A stretch of DNA of 64,000 nt from assembly GCA_028386065.3 (NCBI GenBank), contig JAKUCV010005726.1, positions 157,479 to 221,478 of the forward strand, written 5' to 3'. Origin of the DNA: Turnera subulata (taxonomy: Eukaryota; Streptophyta; Magnoliopsida; Malpighiales; Passifloraceae). A program made the position numbers and the translations under genes. A model generated the notes under the pieces. That model was not told the DNA's origin and did no database searches. It was given only the letters and a program-made list of their open reading frames with translations. Positions 1 to 11,930 of the stretch are shown here, piece by piece (the first letter of the stretch is position 1; each line of letters opens with the position of its first letter).

Positions 1-1534
1 CTTCACTCCCTTAAAGCATAGGCAAGTAGGTGAGTAAGCTCCCACTTGCCACCTCTTGCCTAAGTGTTGCCACTTGCACAAGCACGTGCCACCTCGTGCT
101 TGTTTTCCTACCAATTGAACCATGACACTCAACCTACTAGCTTGCACACCAAGCACCTCCAGCTGCATATTCCCGAGCCACATGGCTTATTCTAATTGGT
201 TGATTTGGCCAATCGCACACTCGGGCACCATCGGGCCTAATTGTGCACCAACGGGCATACCGATACCCCGGTTGTGCACCATTTCGCACCAAATCGAGCC
301 AACCGATAAACCCTTTGGCCAATTGTGCCTCCAATTCACCCATTACACCATATAATCATATTCCCATCATAATCCATCATTAATCGTTATTTGTTGGCCC
401 ATTACACAAGCCGAGCACTCGAGACACCAAATTAGGCCAACCGTGCCATCGGATCACTACGAACCTATTTCTGTGCACTAGGCAACACCTATGCGAACCA
501 TCTCATCTCAATTCAACAGCAATCATGTTACTGAGCCTAAACTCACACTATCATGTACACCAATTTTTGAGTGTTTGCATGAGAACATCGATGTTGGTTA
601 CACAACATCGATGTTGTGAAGATTCGGCCTAGGCTACACTTCATCAGAACATCAATGTTTGTCACACAACATCGATGTTATGAAGGTTCGGCCTAAGCTA
701 AACTCATGCCAACATTGATGTTGGTCACACCAACATCGATGTTGTGGCCTAGATGTATCGAACGATTGTCGTTCTAGTACATCTAGGCCATAACATCGAT
801 GTTGGTGTGACCAACATCGATGTTGGCCTGAGTTTAGCTTAGGCCGAACCTTCATAACATCGATGTTGTGTGACAAACATTGATGTTCTGATGAAGTGTA
901 GCCTAGGCCGAATCTTCACAACATCGATGTTGTGTAACCAACATCGATGTTCTCATGCAAACACTCAAAAATTGGTGTACATGATAGTGTGAGTTTAGGC
1001 TCAGTAACATGATTGCTGTTGAATTGAGATGAGATGGTTCGCATAGGTGTTGCCTAGTGCACAGAAATAGGTTCGTAGTGATCCGATGGCACGGTTGGCC
1101 TAATTTGGTGTCTCGAGTGCTCGGCTTGTGTAATGGGCCAACAAATAACGATTAATGATGGATTATGATGGGAATATGATTATATGGTGTAATGGGTGAA
1201 TTGGAGGCACAATTGGCCAAAGGGTTTATCGGTTGGCTCGATTTGGTGCGAAATGGTGCACAACCGGGGTATCGGTATGCCCGTTGGTGCACAATTAGGC
1301 CCGATGGTGCCCGAGTGTGCGATTGGCCAAATCAACCAATTAGAATAAGCCATGTGGCTCGGGAATATGCAGCTGGAGGTGCTTGGTGTGCAAGCTAGTA
1401 GGTTGAGTGTCATGGTTCAATTGGTAGGAAAACAAGCACGAGGTGGCACGTGCTTGTGCAAGTGGCAACACTTAGGCAAGAGGTGGCAAGTGGGAGCTTA
1501 CTCACCTACTTGCCTATGCTTTAAGGGAGTGAAG
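1..1534. repeat. Giant near-perfect palindrome of LTR sequence
   Basis: Position 1 pairs with 1534, position 2 with 1533, and so on around a centre at about 767/768. The outer ~560 bases of each arm look identical by eye; the central ~400 bases contain several mismatches. The right arm (975-1534) is the first part of the truncated 5' LTR of the element that continues to 7064, and the left arm is the same sequence inverted. The palindrome probably continues to the left of the window, because pairing is still perfect at base 1. Transcribed, it would give a very long hairpin. An assembly or library artefact is possible because one arm touches the window edge. Confidence 0.93.
584..951. repeat. 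Cluster of 12-bp palindromes AACATCGATGTT
   Basis: Twelve copies of AACATCGATGTT or one-base variants occur in six pairs, three on each side of the large palindrome centre. The two members of a pair are separated by a short spacer of the type GGTTACAC or GGTCACACC. The stretches between pairs share the words TTCGGCCTAGGCT and AAGCTAAACTCATG. This block is absent from the other LTR copy at 4943-7064. No function is known to me; it could be a U3 regulatory repeat or an amplified foldback core. Confidence 0.85.
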
Positions 1535-2963
1535 TAGGCACCTCTTACTCATTTGTTCCAGATGCGATTCGTGTATAGAGAGAGAGGGGAAAGAGAGGAA
1601 AAGGAGAGAGGTAGAGAGGTGAGGCTTGGGTGGTTCTGCTTTCGGGCATATTGACCCATGCTCACTAAAATAGTGATTCCGGCCAAACCACCGGTTGGAA
1701 TTGAGTGAAACCAAAGCTCATAGTTATCTAACACCCATAGCTTTCATATGGAACCGGTTATGTGGGGTTTGGAGCTTAAAGGAGCGAGTTATGCTCTTTG
1801 AAAGGGGACTGGTCGGCAACAGTTTTGCTGCTTGACCCCGAGTTGGTGTCTGAGCCATATCTGGAGCTACAGAGCTTGTATTTGAGTTTTCTTAGTGGCT
1901 AGGGAAAGCTAAGAGACAGGGATACAACTTTGATGTTGATTCTCAAGGATTATTCTGCTCTTACGTGTGTGTTTAAGCTCGTTGAAGTTTCTACTGGTGC
2001 AGGGCAGATTCTACCCGAATTGGTCTAAGGGTGACTTGAGTGATTAAATTGTGGTTTATATTCTATGTTTGCTATGCTGAGTTGTGATGCATATTTATGT
2101 GTGTGTTATAGGGCAGCATGAACCCTATATGTCCAAGGGTTCCAAAGGCTTGGAATGGTTGGCTTGAATGTGCCTAATGGTTTGGTAAGTGGGGTTTGCT
2201 TACTTGTGATGATTGATGGTGCTACTTGCTTGGTAGATGCTCAATTGCTTGGTAATAGCACAGCTGGTGCTATATGATAGTGGCACCAATGGTGCAAAGC
2301 TGATGATGAGATGATATTCCTTGGCTAAGCTGATGTGCCCATAATAGGGCTAAGCATTTGCACATTCATGCATTGCATTGCATTGGAGCTATATATATGT
2401 ATCGCAGTTATGTATATATATATATATGTATCACTGGACCTTGCGAAGGCAGTGACCGCTTGGTCGTTATGATGACCTTGCTGTTGGATGCTATTTGCCG
2501 CTTGTTTGGTATTGTTGATTGTTGCTTGTAAGTCGATTCTGCTTACTGAGTTTATACTCACCCCCCTATTTTCTCCCCTAGTTTTGCAGGTGCGAGTTTG
2601 AGGGTACGGGTTATAGGTCGATGGGTATAGCCGAGTCGGTTTCCATTTATTATTTAATTGTGTACATTAATATGAGGAGATTGTGTTTATGTATAAAATG
2701 AGTTAGTGCCCTTTGTAGCAAGAGCTTTATGACACTAGTGGACTTGTCTTTATTAATTGGTGTTGATACTATTTTTGTTATCTTTGCTGTCTTGCCTTTA
2801 TTTGTTGATACGCTTCCGTTGATGCTGCGCATTTCTTTGTTGGTAACCCGCAAGGCAGAGGCAGCAAGCTTCTGGTTGGTTTTGTAAAAGGCCTTTGGGT
2901 GCCTTGTGCCACAAAGTAGGTGCACATGGTGCCTGGCCGGTCGCGCTAGGCGGGGGCGTGACA
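975..2963 (+). repeat. 5' LTR of element A, truncated at its start
   Basis: This copy matches 5078-7064 with scattered substitutions and ends GGGGGCGTGACA. It contains a TATATA microsatellite near 2405-2427. Three small conserved reading frames recur in every copy, but they follow the LTR copies and show no protein-like features, so I treat them as chance. Confidence 0.8.
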
Positions 2964-2967
2964 GTTG

Positions 2968-2979
2968 TGGTAGCGGAGC
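2968..2979 (+). other. Primer-binding site of element A
   Basis: TGGTAGCGGAGC lies five bases after the LTR end. It matches the complement of the plant initiator tRNA-Met 3' end (TGGTATCAGAGC) at 10 of 12 positions. The same variant occurs in elements B and Tekay in this window. Confidence 0.65.
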
Positions 2980-4928
2980 ATGTTTATTTGAGAATTGTTT
3001 GATGTCATGACTTTTTGCTTCCAAAAGCATGTGATAGTTTTGGTAGTGCAGCATAAGTTTTGTCAAAGTGTGTGTCTTGTGATTTCAAATGTGATGGTTA
3101 TGGTAACGGAGTTTCTTTTTGAAAAGGTTAGGTGTCCATGTTAGTTGGGTGTGAAAGAAGTGGCATCGAGGTATGGTTAAGTAATTTTGCTAAAGGGGCA
3201 TAGGTTGTTGAGTCTTGTGGCTAGAACCCATCGAGTTAGAGGTTGTAGTTTGGTGAGAGGCGTTTGTCATATTTCTATGCCATATGTGTGTTATATATTG
3301 TTGTGTTTGACATTTGGTTGATGTGTAGCCAAGAAAATCGTGGGTATGTTGGCTCAGAGTAGTTGAGAATATAGAGTTAAAGCAAGTAAGTAATGGTTTT
3401 GTGAATTTCAAGAAGTTTAAAGAATGGTGGAGTAAGTTTAACGATGGATTGGGATGGTTTGTGTGGATGTAGAAATGGGGTACGGGAGAAAAAGTTCTTA
3501 AGAGGTTTTGTGAGTATAAAGGAGTAAGATTATAGTTTGTAAGTCGTAATCCTGTATTAGTAAGGGAAGGATAGTAGATAGTGTTGTGGAACCTAAGGGT
3601 GAGTAAAGTATGAAGGAATAGGATGTGATTTTGGAGTTTTGGGTTAGAGCTTGTATTAGAGTATGATTAACGGTTATGTTAAAGTTTTAAGCGTTTTAAG
3701 TATTAAAGGTAAAAAAATGATGTTTACGAGTGTTGTGGGTAATCATCATATGTTAGAGTACAGTTAACATCCTAGATTACCTAGAGTTGGTTGAGATTTG
3801 TTGGAGTGAGATTATGGAGTGTTAAGGTTTGAAGAAGTGTATGGAAGGATTTGGGCATGAGCATGAGGTATTGTGTATCTTTATGAGTTATCCATCTAAT
3901 TGTAAAGAAGAAGTATCTTGTTACAGGAAACCCTTGAGTTTAGAAATGTTGGGAGATGATATTAAGTTTAGAGGTTGAGTGTTTCAGAGAAAGCGTATGA
4001 AATTGATGTGTAAGCGGAGTTACGCTGCGGAAGCATGGTTGGCTTGTTTGAGATGCAATTGGGCCTACGGTTATCCAATTGGTTCGAGTCGGATGTTTTG
4101 GTAGCTTAGTTGGTGCAATTGGTGTGCATAGTGCGAGAGTAATGCACTTGGTGACCTAGTTGGGGCAATTGTCCTGGTTGATGGATTAAAGCACCAGTGC
4201 ACACACCAATGTGCAAATAGCGCATTTTATGGTTCGGTTGGGGTATTTGGCCTCGCTGGTCAACTGGTACAGTTCTGTGTGGATAGTGCACCGTAGTGGA
4301 GTGAATAAGATGTAGAAGCTATTAGTGATGCGAGAATGAGTATGGGTTGTAGTAGCTTATTGAGTGATGTATCATTTGGAGAAGTTAAGTTCAGACTTAT
4401 AAGGTTACATTTGGTAGGCTAACGGTACATCACAAAGTTTTGTTAACTTAGACAATGTGGCCACAATTTATAATGTTTTTGCAATTATTATTTTGGAAAT
4501 ATTTTTAAAGGCATGAATTAAGCAAGTTTGGCATGGGTGCCATTTAGCCTATCCATTTGTACCATGGTAAGAAGCGATAAATAGTTGAGAGAACTAGAAT
4601 CTATAAGATTGTGGTTAAGTTGTGTAACAAATTATAATGAGATGTGACCATGAGAGAGCATTGGATGTATATAGACAAAATGAACATGTCATTTGAAGTT
4701 TCTAAGTGAGGAGTTGAGGATGAAGGCTATGAATTTCGAGGTAAACAAGTTGAAGATAAATTAGACTGAGTTATCACTTGACTACCAGGATTGAGATATA
4801 GTGGGAGGAATATGGAGTAATAGAATAGCAATTGAGATTGTTCAGGAAGATGATTGGAAGTTACAGGAAAGAATTGATATTGCCTTTGAGGTTATAGTGG
4901 CTTCTGAATTTCGAGGACAAAATTTCTT
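2980..4928 (+). other. Non-coding interior of element A
   Basis: Almost two kilobases without a reading frame over about 100 codons on either strand and without recognisable gag, protease, RT or integrase motifs. The composition is rich in G and T on the plus strand. Nothing else was recognised here. Confidence 0.7.
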
Positions 4929-4942
4929 GAAGGAGGGGATGA

Positions 4943-7064
4943 TGTGACACCCCAGGTACACCCTAGAATATAGGGAAGTATTAACATGATTTGAACCGGA
5001 CGTAGCTTGGCCTCCCGGGACGTTCGTGTAGGCTGGATCGGGTATTCGGAAGAAAGTGGGTAATGTTAATGGTATTAGTGTACATGATAGTGTGAGTTTA
5101 GGCTCAGTAACATGATTGCTGTCGAATTGAGATGAGATCTTTCGCATAGGTCTTGCCTAGTGCACAGAAATAGGTTCGTAGTGATCTGATGGCACGGTTG
5201 GCCTAATTTGGTGTCTCGAGTACTCGGCTTATGTAATGGGCCAACAAATAATGATTAATGATGGATTATGATGGGAATCTGATTATATGGTGTAATGGGT
5301 GAATTGGAGGCACAATTGGCCAAAGGATTTTTCGGTTGGCTCGATTTGGTGCGAAATGGTGCACAACCGGGGCATCGGTATGCCCGTTGGTGCACAATTA
5401 GGCCCGATGGTGCCCGAGTGTGCGATTGGCCAAATCGACCAATTAGAATAAGCCATGTGGCTCGGGAATATGCAGCTGAAGGTGCTTGGTGTGCAAGCTA
5501 GTAGGTTGAGTGTCATGGTTCAATTGGTAGGAAAACAAGCACGAGGTGGCACGTGCTTGTGCAAGTGGCAGCACTTAGGCAAGAGGTGGCAAGTGGGAGC
5601 TTACTCACCTACTTGCCTATGCTTTAAAGGAGTGAAGCAGGCACCTCTTACTCATTTGTTCCAGATGCAATTCTTGTAGAGAGAGAGGGAAAAGAGAGGA
5701 AAAGGAGAGAGGTAGAGAGGTGAGGCTTGGGTGGTTCTGCTCTCGGGCAGATTGACCCATGCTCACTAAAATAGTGATTCCGGCCAAACCACCGGTTGTA
5801 ATTGAGTGAAACCAAAGCTCATAGTTGTCTAACACCCATATCTTTCATATGGGACCGGTTATGTAGGGTTTGGAGCTGAAATGAGCGAGTTATGCTCTTT
5901 GAAAGAGGACTGGTGGGCAGCAGTTTTGCTGCTTGACCCCGAGTTGGTGTCTGAGCCATATCTGGAGCTACAGAGCTTGTATTTGAGTGTTCTTAGTGGA
6001 TATGGAAAGCTAAGAGATAGGGCTACAACTTTGATGTTGATTCCCAAGGATTATTCTGCTCCACACGTTTAAGCTCATTGAAGTTTCTGCTGGTGCAGGG
6101 CAGATTCTACCCGAATTGGTGTATGGGTGACTTGAGTGATTAAATTGTGGTTTATATTCTATGTTTGCTACGCTGAGTTGTGATGCATATTTATGTGTGT
6201 GTTATAGGGCAGTATGAACCCTATATGCCCAAGGGTTCCAAAGGCTTGGAATGGTTGGCTTGAATGTGCCTAATGGTTTGGTAAGTGGGGTTTGCTTACT
6301 TGTGATGATTGATGGTGCTACTTGCTTGGTAGATGCTCAATTGCTTGGTAATAGCACAGCTGGTGCTATATGATAGTGGCACCAATGGTGCAAAGCTGAC
6401 GATGGGATGATATGTCTTGGCTAAGCTGATGTGCCCATAATAGGGCTAAGCATTTGCACATTCATGCATTGCATTGCATTGGAGCTATATATATGTATCG
6501 CAGTTATGTATATATATATATATATATATGTATCGCTGGACCTTGCGAAGGCAGTGACCGCTTGGTCGTTATGATGACCTTGCTCTTGGATGCTATTTGC
6601 CGCTTGTTTGGTATTGTTGATTGTTGCTTGTAAGTCGATTCTGCTTACTGAGTTTATACACACCCCCTATTTTCTCCCCTTGTTTTGCAGGTGCGAGTTT
6701 AAGGGTATGGGTTATAGGTCGATGGGTATAGCCGAGTCGGTTGCCATTTATTGTTTAATTGTGTACATTAATATGAGGAGATTGTGTTTATGTATAAAAT
6801 GAGTTAGTGCCCTTTGTAGCAAGAGCTTTATGACACTAGTGAAGTTGTCTTTATTAATTGGTGTTGATACTATTTTTGTTATCTTTGCTGCCTTGCCTTT
6901 ATTTGTTGATACGCTTCCGTTGACGCTGCGCATTTCTTTGTTGGTAACCCGCGAGGCAGAGACAGCAAGCTTCTGGTTGGTTTTGTGAAAGGCCTTTGGG
7001 TGCCTTGTGCCACAAAGTAGGTGCACATGGTGCCTGGCCGGTCGCGCTAGGCGGGAGCGTGACA
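4943..7064 (+). repeat. 3' LTR of element A
   Basis: Starts TGTGACACCCCAGG straight after the purine tract and ends GCGTGACA, 2122 bases in all. It has the TG...CA termini usual for LTRs and a longer TATATA run (about 6505-6529) than the 5' copy. The right flank (from 7065) is gag sequence of another retrotransposon, so element A inserted into element C. The left flank lies outside the window, so the target duplication cannot be checked. Confidence 0.85.
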
Positions 7065-7490
7065 TCCTCGCTAATCGTTACTTTGATTTTTATCACATCG
7101 GCATTGAGGATCGATTAACGATTGCATCCTTTTACTTATTTGACGAGGCGACGGAGTGGTTTCAATGGATGTTTTATAACCGTCAGTTAGCCAGTTGGGA
7201 TCTTTTCATCGAGGCTTTGATCAAGAGATTCCATTCTAAGGATCTCGAAACTCCGAAGGGCCAACTGTCCAAACTTACCAGATCTCGATGGTCAGTGAAT
7301 ATCAGGCTTGATTTGAAGGCCTTACCAACAAAACCATGTATTTGCCTCCATAGTTCTTGATCCGTTGCTTTATCCAGGGCTTGTGGGAAGATATTAAAAT
7401 AGAATTATTGGTGGCCTAACCCACGGAGTCGGAGGAAGCTTTTCTCCTTGCCCACATCCATGAGCAACGTTTTGGCTTGGCCTCTTGTCA
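7065..7490 (+). pseudogene. Gypsy gag fragment (element C)
   Basis: Translation in the frame ending at 7360 gives a Retrotrans_gag-type stretch with the hallmark WFQWMFYN and the following ALIKRF helix. After a frameshift near 7300 similarity continues to about 7490 in other frames (leucine-rich gag C-terminal region, then a segment resembling HIHEQRFG). The start of gag was lost when element A inserted at 7064/7065. It encodes no functional protein. Family assignment is by motif recognition only. Confidence 0.65.
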
Positions 7491-7659
7491 CTCTAAGCCT
7501 CGTCTTGGGGTCGTTTTCTCCATTATTACCAACTCCTAAACCTTTGCCCTCCACTTCCTTAGCTCTGCCGACGATATTCTCGATGCTCTCCTCTGTTGGC
7601 TAACCTCCAAGATTAACCTTCCGAAAATTAACTCCGACTAAAATAACAGAAACAAGCAA

Positions 7660-8290
7660 AGGGGTTATGTTACAATTGTGGTGAAAAATACACTTGGGGC
7701 CACAAGCGCAAAGCTCTTCCTTAACTCCTCTTCATCGAGGATGATGGAGACCACCCCCAATCTCAGCCCACATTACTCTCTGATGTTGAGCTCGCAGAAT
7801 CATTGCAAGTCTATGAAGCACAACATCAGTCTACTATCTCCTACAATGCCATTACAGAAGTTTGTCCCTCTGCCACTTTCTATTTTACAGGATTCATCCA
7901 TGGCTATTATGTTTGTATTTTATTAGAAGAAGGTAGTACTCACAACTTTATCTAAAACCACACTACTGCTTTTCTTAATTTACCACTGAAGCCTATTACC
8001 CCATTCTTTATAGTGGTAGACAACGAGGCTAAATTATTATATTTTGGCATTGCTAAGAAAGTTCACTTATCTATTCAAGGCACTGCCCTCGAGTTGCCAT
8101 TCTACATCCTTCTTATTCAAGGATGGGACATTGTTTTTGGTGTGTCTTGCCTTTCAACCTTGGGGCTGGTGATGACTGACTACTTTAGCACACTTTTAAT
8201 TCAATTTAGCAGGGCAGTAGGTTACTTGGCAAGGCGAGCTCCCTTCACTCCAGCAGATCCAACTTAGTACACTATGCCGTCTTTTCACTA
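7660..8290 (+). pseudogene. Decayed zinc-knuckle/protease region (element C)
   Basis: A CYNCGEKY-like remnant near 7665 (broken by frameshift) suggests the gag zinc knuckle. Around 8013-8220 the translation VDNEAKLLYFGIAKKVHLSI and the later LIQGWDIVFGVSCLSTLG match the layout of a gypsy aspartic protease (the typical form is GxDxVLGxxWL), with key residues altered. Several frameshifts separate these pieces. The sequence stops at 8355 where element B inserted and resumes at 15338. Confidence 0.55.
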
Positions 8291-8355
8291 CTGACGTGTT
8301 TGCAACCTTTTATCATCTTAAGTGGACTGTTGCGGATAATTCAGAGGTGTCTGAC

Positions 8356-9192
8356 TGATGCGGACACTCAAGGAACAGTTGGCGAGTTGGTATTGCCCAC
8401 GGGTCCAATTACACGGGCTCGATCCAAGAAGATCAAAGAACAATTGCAACAACAAGTTCAAGCCTTGGTCAATCTTGAGTTGCAAGAAGATCGTGTAATC
8501 AAGATGGGAGAAGAGCTTGTGAAGAAACCCACATGCATCACTGTTTGGGAAGGAATAGAAGAGGCCTGACATGTCTATTTTAGTTGCCAATTTTATTATA
8601 TAAAAACAATTAAATAAATTTCGGCATAGGGCTTTTTATTATTTGGGTTATTATTGTTATTTTGGTCTTAAACAATTTATGGGCTTTTTGTTTTATTTTG
8701 TTGGTTTTTAATTAGTCCAATCCTAGTCCATTAGGGTTAGTATGGCCGACTTGGCCTAGGGTGGGAAGACTATTCCAAGTCGGTAAGGGAAGCTTGTTTG
8801 GCCGACTTTAGTTGGTTATAAATAGGGACCTTTATGCTTTGCTTTGAGACAGATTATTTAGAGAAATAAAAAGTTCAGAAAAGCTTGAATAATCTCACAT
8901 CAAGAGAGGAGTCTTTTTGCTTGTTTTTATTTTAGGGATTTGCTAACAATTGCAGGTAGTGATATTTGCTATTGTGATTCATATTCCTTTGTACTTTTGT
9001 TTCTTTGTTGTCTAGCACCGAGAGATTAGGAGGTGGAGGGACTATCGCATATCCATCTGTTGCCTAACACGAATTGTTAGGAGGTGAAGAACAACGGTGC
9101 ATAAAAGTGTGCACGATTGGTGGTGATTTGAGATCGGGATAATCTTAGATACGAAGGTGCTTCTAGGGCCTGCTAGGTGTGTTGTCGTATCA
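8356..9192 (+). repeat. 5' LTR of element B
   Basis: Its first ~215 bases can be read as a peptide containing ITRARSKKIKEQLQQQVQ, the lysine-rich tail of pol in related elements, even though this copy lies upstream of the element. A TATAAATAGGGACC promoter word lies at about 8816-8830. It ends GTCGTATCA. Confidence 0.8.
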
Positions 9193-9196
9193 ATTT

Positions 9197-9208
9197 TGGT
9201 AGCGGAGC
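9197..9208 (+). other. Primer-binding site of element B
   Basis: TGGTAGCGGAGC starts a few bases after the LTR end, the same initiator-Met-like variant as in element A and the Tekay element. Confidence 0.65.
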
Positions 9209-9797
9209 TCTGGTTATCAAATCAATCAACTATCCTTTAATTTTTCCTTGTTAATTGTTTTCTTTCTGCCGAATTGTTATTATTTTTTTAAAAAATAGTC
9301 TACTAAACCCTAAATCAATTAGTCGATTTGTGTCTTTGGAATTGAAATTGCTTGTTGAGTTGTTACTTAAAATTTTGGCAGCAAATTAAAAAAAAAAGAA
9401 GAGTCGATTGATTTGTTGATAACCAAAATTGTTTTTACAGGAATTCGGGAAAAGTTCCAACCCTAATTATAATCTTCAGTTTTCTTTCAGTTTGTTGTGT
9501 TGATAGCCGATTTCTTGCATTGGGTGATATTGTCTCATATTGCTCGATTGACCAAAAATCTTACACATACAAATTGTTCTCTTTGTGTGTGTTTTCTGTT
9601 CTTGAATTGAGTTAATCTTGCCTCTAGTTTCGTGAAGTCTGTCGTTTCTTGTTAGGAAGTTCATTGATTCGATTGAATTCATCGCAATTTATTATTATCT
9701 GTGATCTGTTTCTGGATCCTGACAAATAAGAAAAAAAAAACCTAGCAAGGGACAAGAGAGTGAGTGAAACAAAAGAGAGGGTGAGGTTATTTTCAGG
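9209..9797 (+). other. Untranslated leader of element B
   Basis: A ~590-base AT-rich stretch between the primer-binding site and the first gag methionine. It contains no reading frame of note and is the usual position for a gypsy leader. Confidence 0.5.
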
Positions 9798-11112
9798 ATG
9801 ATGTCGCAGACACCAAAAAGCCAGGACTCGGAGAGCAACAGGCAAGATGAGCAAGGGGAGTCATTACAATGGAGGGAATTGAGAGAAGAGGTAGTCCGTC
9901 TCAACAACAAATTGCTCGACAAATCCGAGGAGTTAGCCGAGTTCAGGCGCACACATGAAGACAACATGGCGGAGCTGAAACGCCTACTTGCAGGCTTGGC
10001 CGTCTAGGGAGAGCAGCCACCACCACGACAGCAGCAACAGCAGTAGCTCCCTCCACGCCAACAGCAGTAACAACTGCAATTAGTTGAGGAACCAAGGCAG
10101 CGAGTCGAACCGCAGCCCAGGGGCGAGATCCTCAAACCTCGGGAGCAAGTTGAACCCTGGAGACGTTTGGAAGACAAGTTTGAAGAAGAGGCATGGGAAG
10201 AGGAAGAGTGGCATCCACGTTACCAAGGCTATGGACGAGGTGGCAGAATGCTGAGGGGAAGAGGAGGTTATCAGAATCCACATTATGGAAGGAACAACGA
10301 ATGGGAGCCATTCAACAATGTCGATACCAACATGAACAACATCAAGATCAAGATACCTTCTTTTCAGGGAAGAGGAGATGCAGACGCTTACATTGAATGG
10401 GAGCAAAGAGTTGATATGGTTTTTATTTGTTATCACTTTTTGGAGGAAAAGAAGATTAACCTAGCTACTCTGGAATTTACTGATTATGCTCTTAAATGGT
10501 GGAACAAGTTTTTGTTGGACAGGCGTCGTGCAAGGCAAGGACCCCCTCAGACATGGGCTGAATTGAAAGGCATCATGAGGTGGAGGTATGTACCGAGCTA
10601 CTACTACACCGATTTGCACCAGAAGCTGCAAACTTTGAGGCAAGGTACACAAAGAATTGATGAGTATTATAAGGAGATGGAAGCATTGATGCTTCGGGCG
10701 AATGAATATAGCGGAGGAACCCCAAGCAACCATGGCACGATTCCTTGCTGAAATGAATCGGGAGATTGCTAATATCGTGGAGCTGCAACATAATCTAGAC
10801 ATTGGAGAGGTTGTCGAGGATGCAATCAAGGTGGAAAGGCAGCTGAAGATATATAATAACAACAGGGGTTTTCGAGGACCTTATATCACATCCAGTTCGT
10901 CCAACTGGAATCAACAAAGATACACCCGAGAAGAGAAGTCAAGAGAGGAAAAGACTAGACTGGCCGAATACAAACTAGCCCCAAAAGCAAGCCAGTCGAC
11001 TTCTTCCTCCACAACTAAACCTCGAGATGTGAAGTGCTTAAAGTGTGCGGGTATTAGGCACATCGCCTTCCAATGTCCAAACAAGAAGGTGATCTATGTT
11101 CGGGAAGGGTGA
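9798..11112 (+). pseudogene. Element B gag, broken
   Basis: The reading frame from 9798 has a charged coiled-coil-like start (heptads around REEVVRLNNKLLDKSEEL). It meets a TAG at 10005 and further stops in a CAG-rich stretch, then reopens at 10167. The capsid-type gag domain follows (IPSFQGRGDADAYIEWE, then TDYALKWWNKF and MRWRYVPSYYYTDL). A frameshift near 10700-10740 moves it to another frame, which continues with QATMARFLAEMNREIANIV and ends with a zinc knuckle CLKCAGIRHIAFQC, in which the usual glycine before the histidine is arginine. At least one frameshift and several stops make it non-functional. Confidence 0.8.
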
Positions 11113-11930
11113 GAGCTCTACTCGGATGATGAGGAGGACGACCCATATGTTAACATGCCCGAGCTGGAAGATCTTCCCGTGGAAGATCGATATATGCAAG
11201 AGGCACCAACATCCGATCCATTGCTTCTAGTGACCAGGTGAGCTCTTAGTGCATAGTTGAAAGAGGGTGAGACGGATCAAAGGGAAAATATCTTCCACAC
11301 CAGATGCCATGTCGATGCAAAGCATGTAGTGTGATCATCGACAGTGGGAGTTGTGGAATGTAGCCAGCGCCTTGATGGTGGAGAAATTGGGATTAGTAGT
11401 TTTGAAGCATCCCAACCCATATAAGCTGTAGTGGTTGAATGACATGGGTGAGAACAAGGTGACGAAACAGGTTCTTGTTACTATGACCATTGGTAATTAT
11501 ACTGACAAGATACTGTGTGATGTTATTCCCATGCATGCTTGTCACATTTTACTCGGTAGACCATGACAGTATGACAGGCGGGTATGGCATGATGGCTACA
11601 AGAATAGGTACTCCTTCTCCATGGGTGAGCAGAAATTTGTGTTAGCTCCATTGTCTCCACAACAAGTGTATTACGATCAGAAGCACTTGGAAAAGAATGC
11701 TGAGGCAATGAGGCAAGAAAAAGCTGCAAAAAAATGGTGAGCATGAGAGGATAGCCGAGGGCTATGCAAAAGGAGAGGGTGTGCAAAAGGTTGAGAACCT
11801 TGAAAAAGGATAGCTAAAACAAAAAGAAAAACAAAAGAGTGAAGTCGACAATGAGGGAGAGAAAAGGAGAGCCAATGTCAACTTGAAGTGAAAAAAAGAG
11901 GGAAAACAGAAATAGAACTTCTATGCAAAT
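11113..11930 (+). pseudogene. Decayed protease/linker region of element B
   Basis: An acidic linker (DDEEDDPYVNMPELEDLP-like in one frame) is followed by fragments with a CHILLGRP-type word near 11545-11565, typical of the protease C-terminal half. No intact D-[ST]-G catalytic triplet is visible. A lysine/glutamate-rich tail with many stops fills 11700-11930. Confidence 0.5.

Larger units (their letters stand above)
975..7064 (+). mobile_element. Non-autonomous LTR retrotransposon (element A), Tekay-like ends
   Basis: Two direct copies of ~1.99 kb (975-2963 and 5078-7064, constant offset about 4103) flank a ~2 kb interior without any long reading frame. Straight after the left copy lies the primer-binding-like TGGTAGCGGAGC (2968-2979). 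Just before the right copy is the purine tract AAGGAGGGGATGA (ends 4942), preceded by TTTCGAGGACAAAATTTC, the word that ends pol in the Tekay-type element at 55975. The interior thus has the cis signals for replication but no gag or pol. I infer a non-autonomous derivative mobilised by a Tekay/Del-type partner. The 5' LTR lacks the first ~135 bases present in the 3' copy; palindromic sequence takes their place. Confidence 0.8.

Noticed and set aside
652..876. 74-codon minus-strand frame in the palindrome core
   Set aside because: It is produced by the repeated ATCGATGTT words; it has no protein-like composition or homology.
1180..1413. 77-codon frame present in three near-identical copies (122-355, 1180-1413, 5283-5516)
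   Set aside because: It is conserved only because it lies in duplicated LTR sequence; both strands show equal openness and there is no motif.
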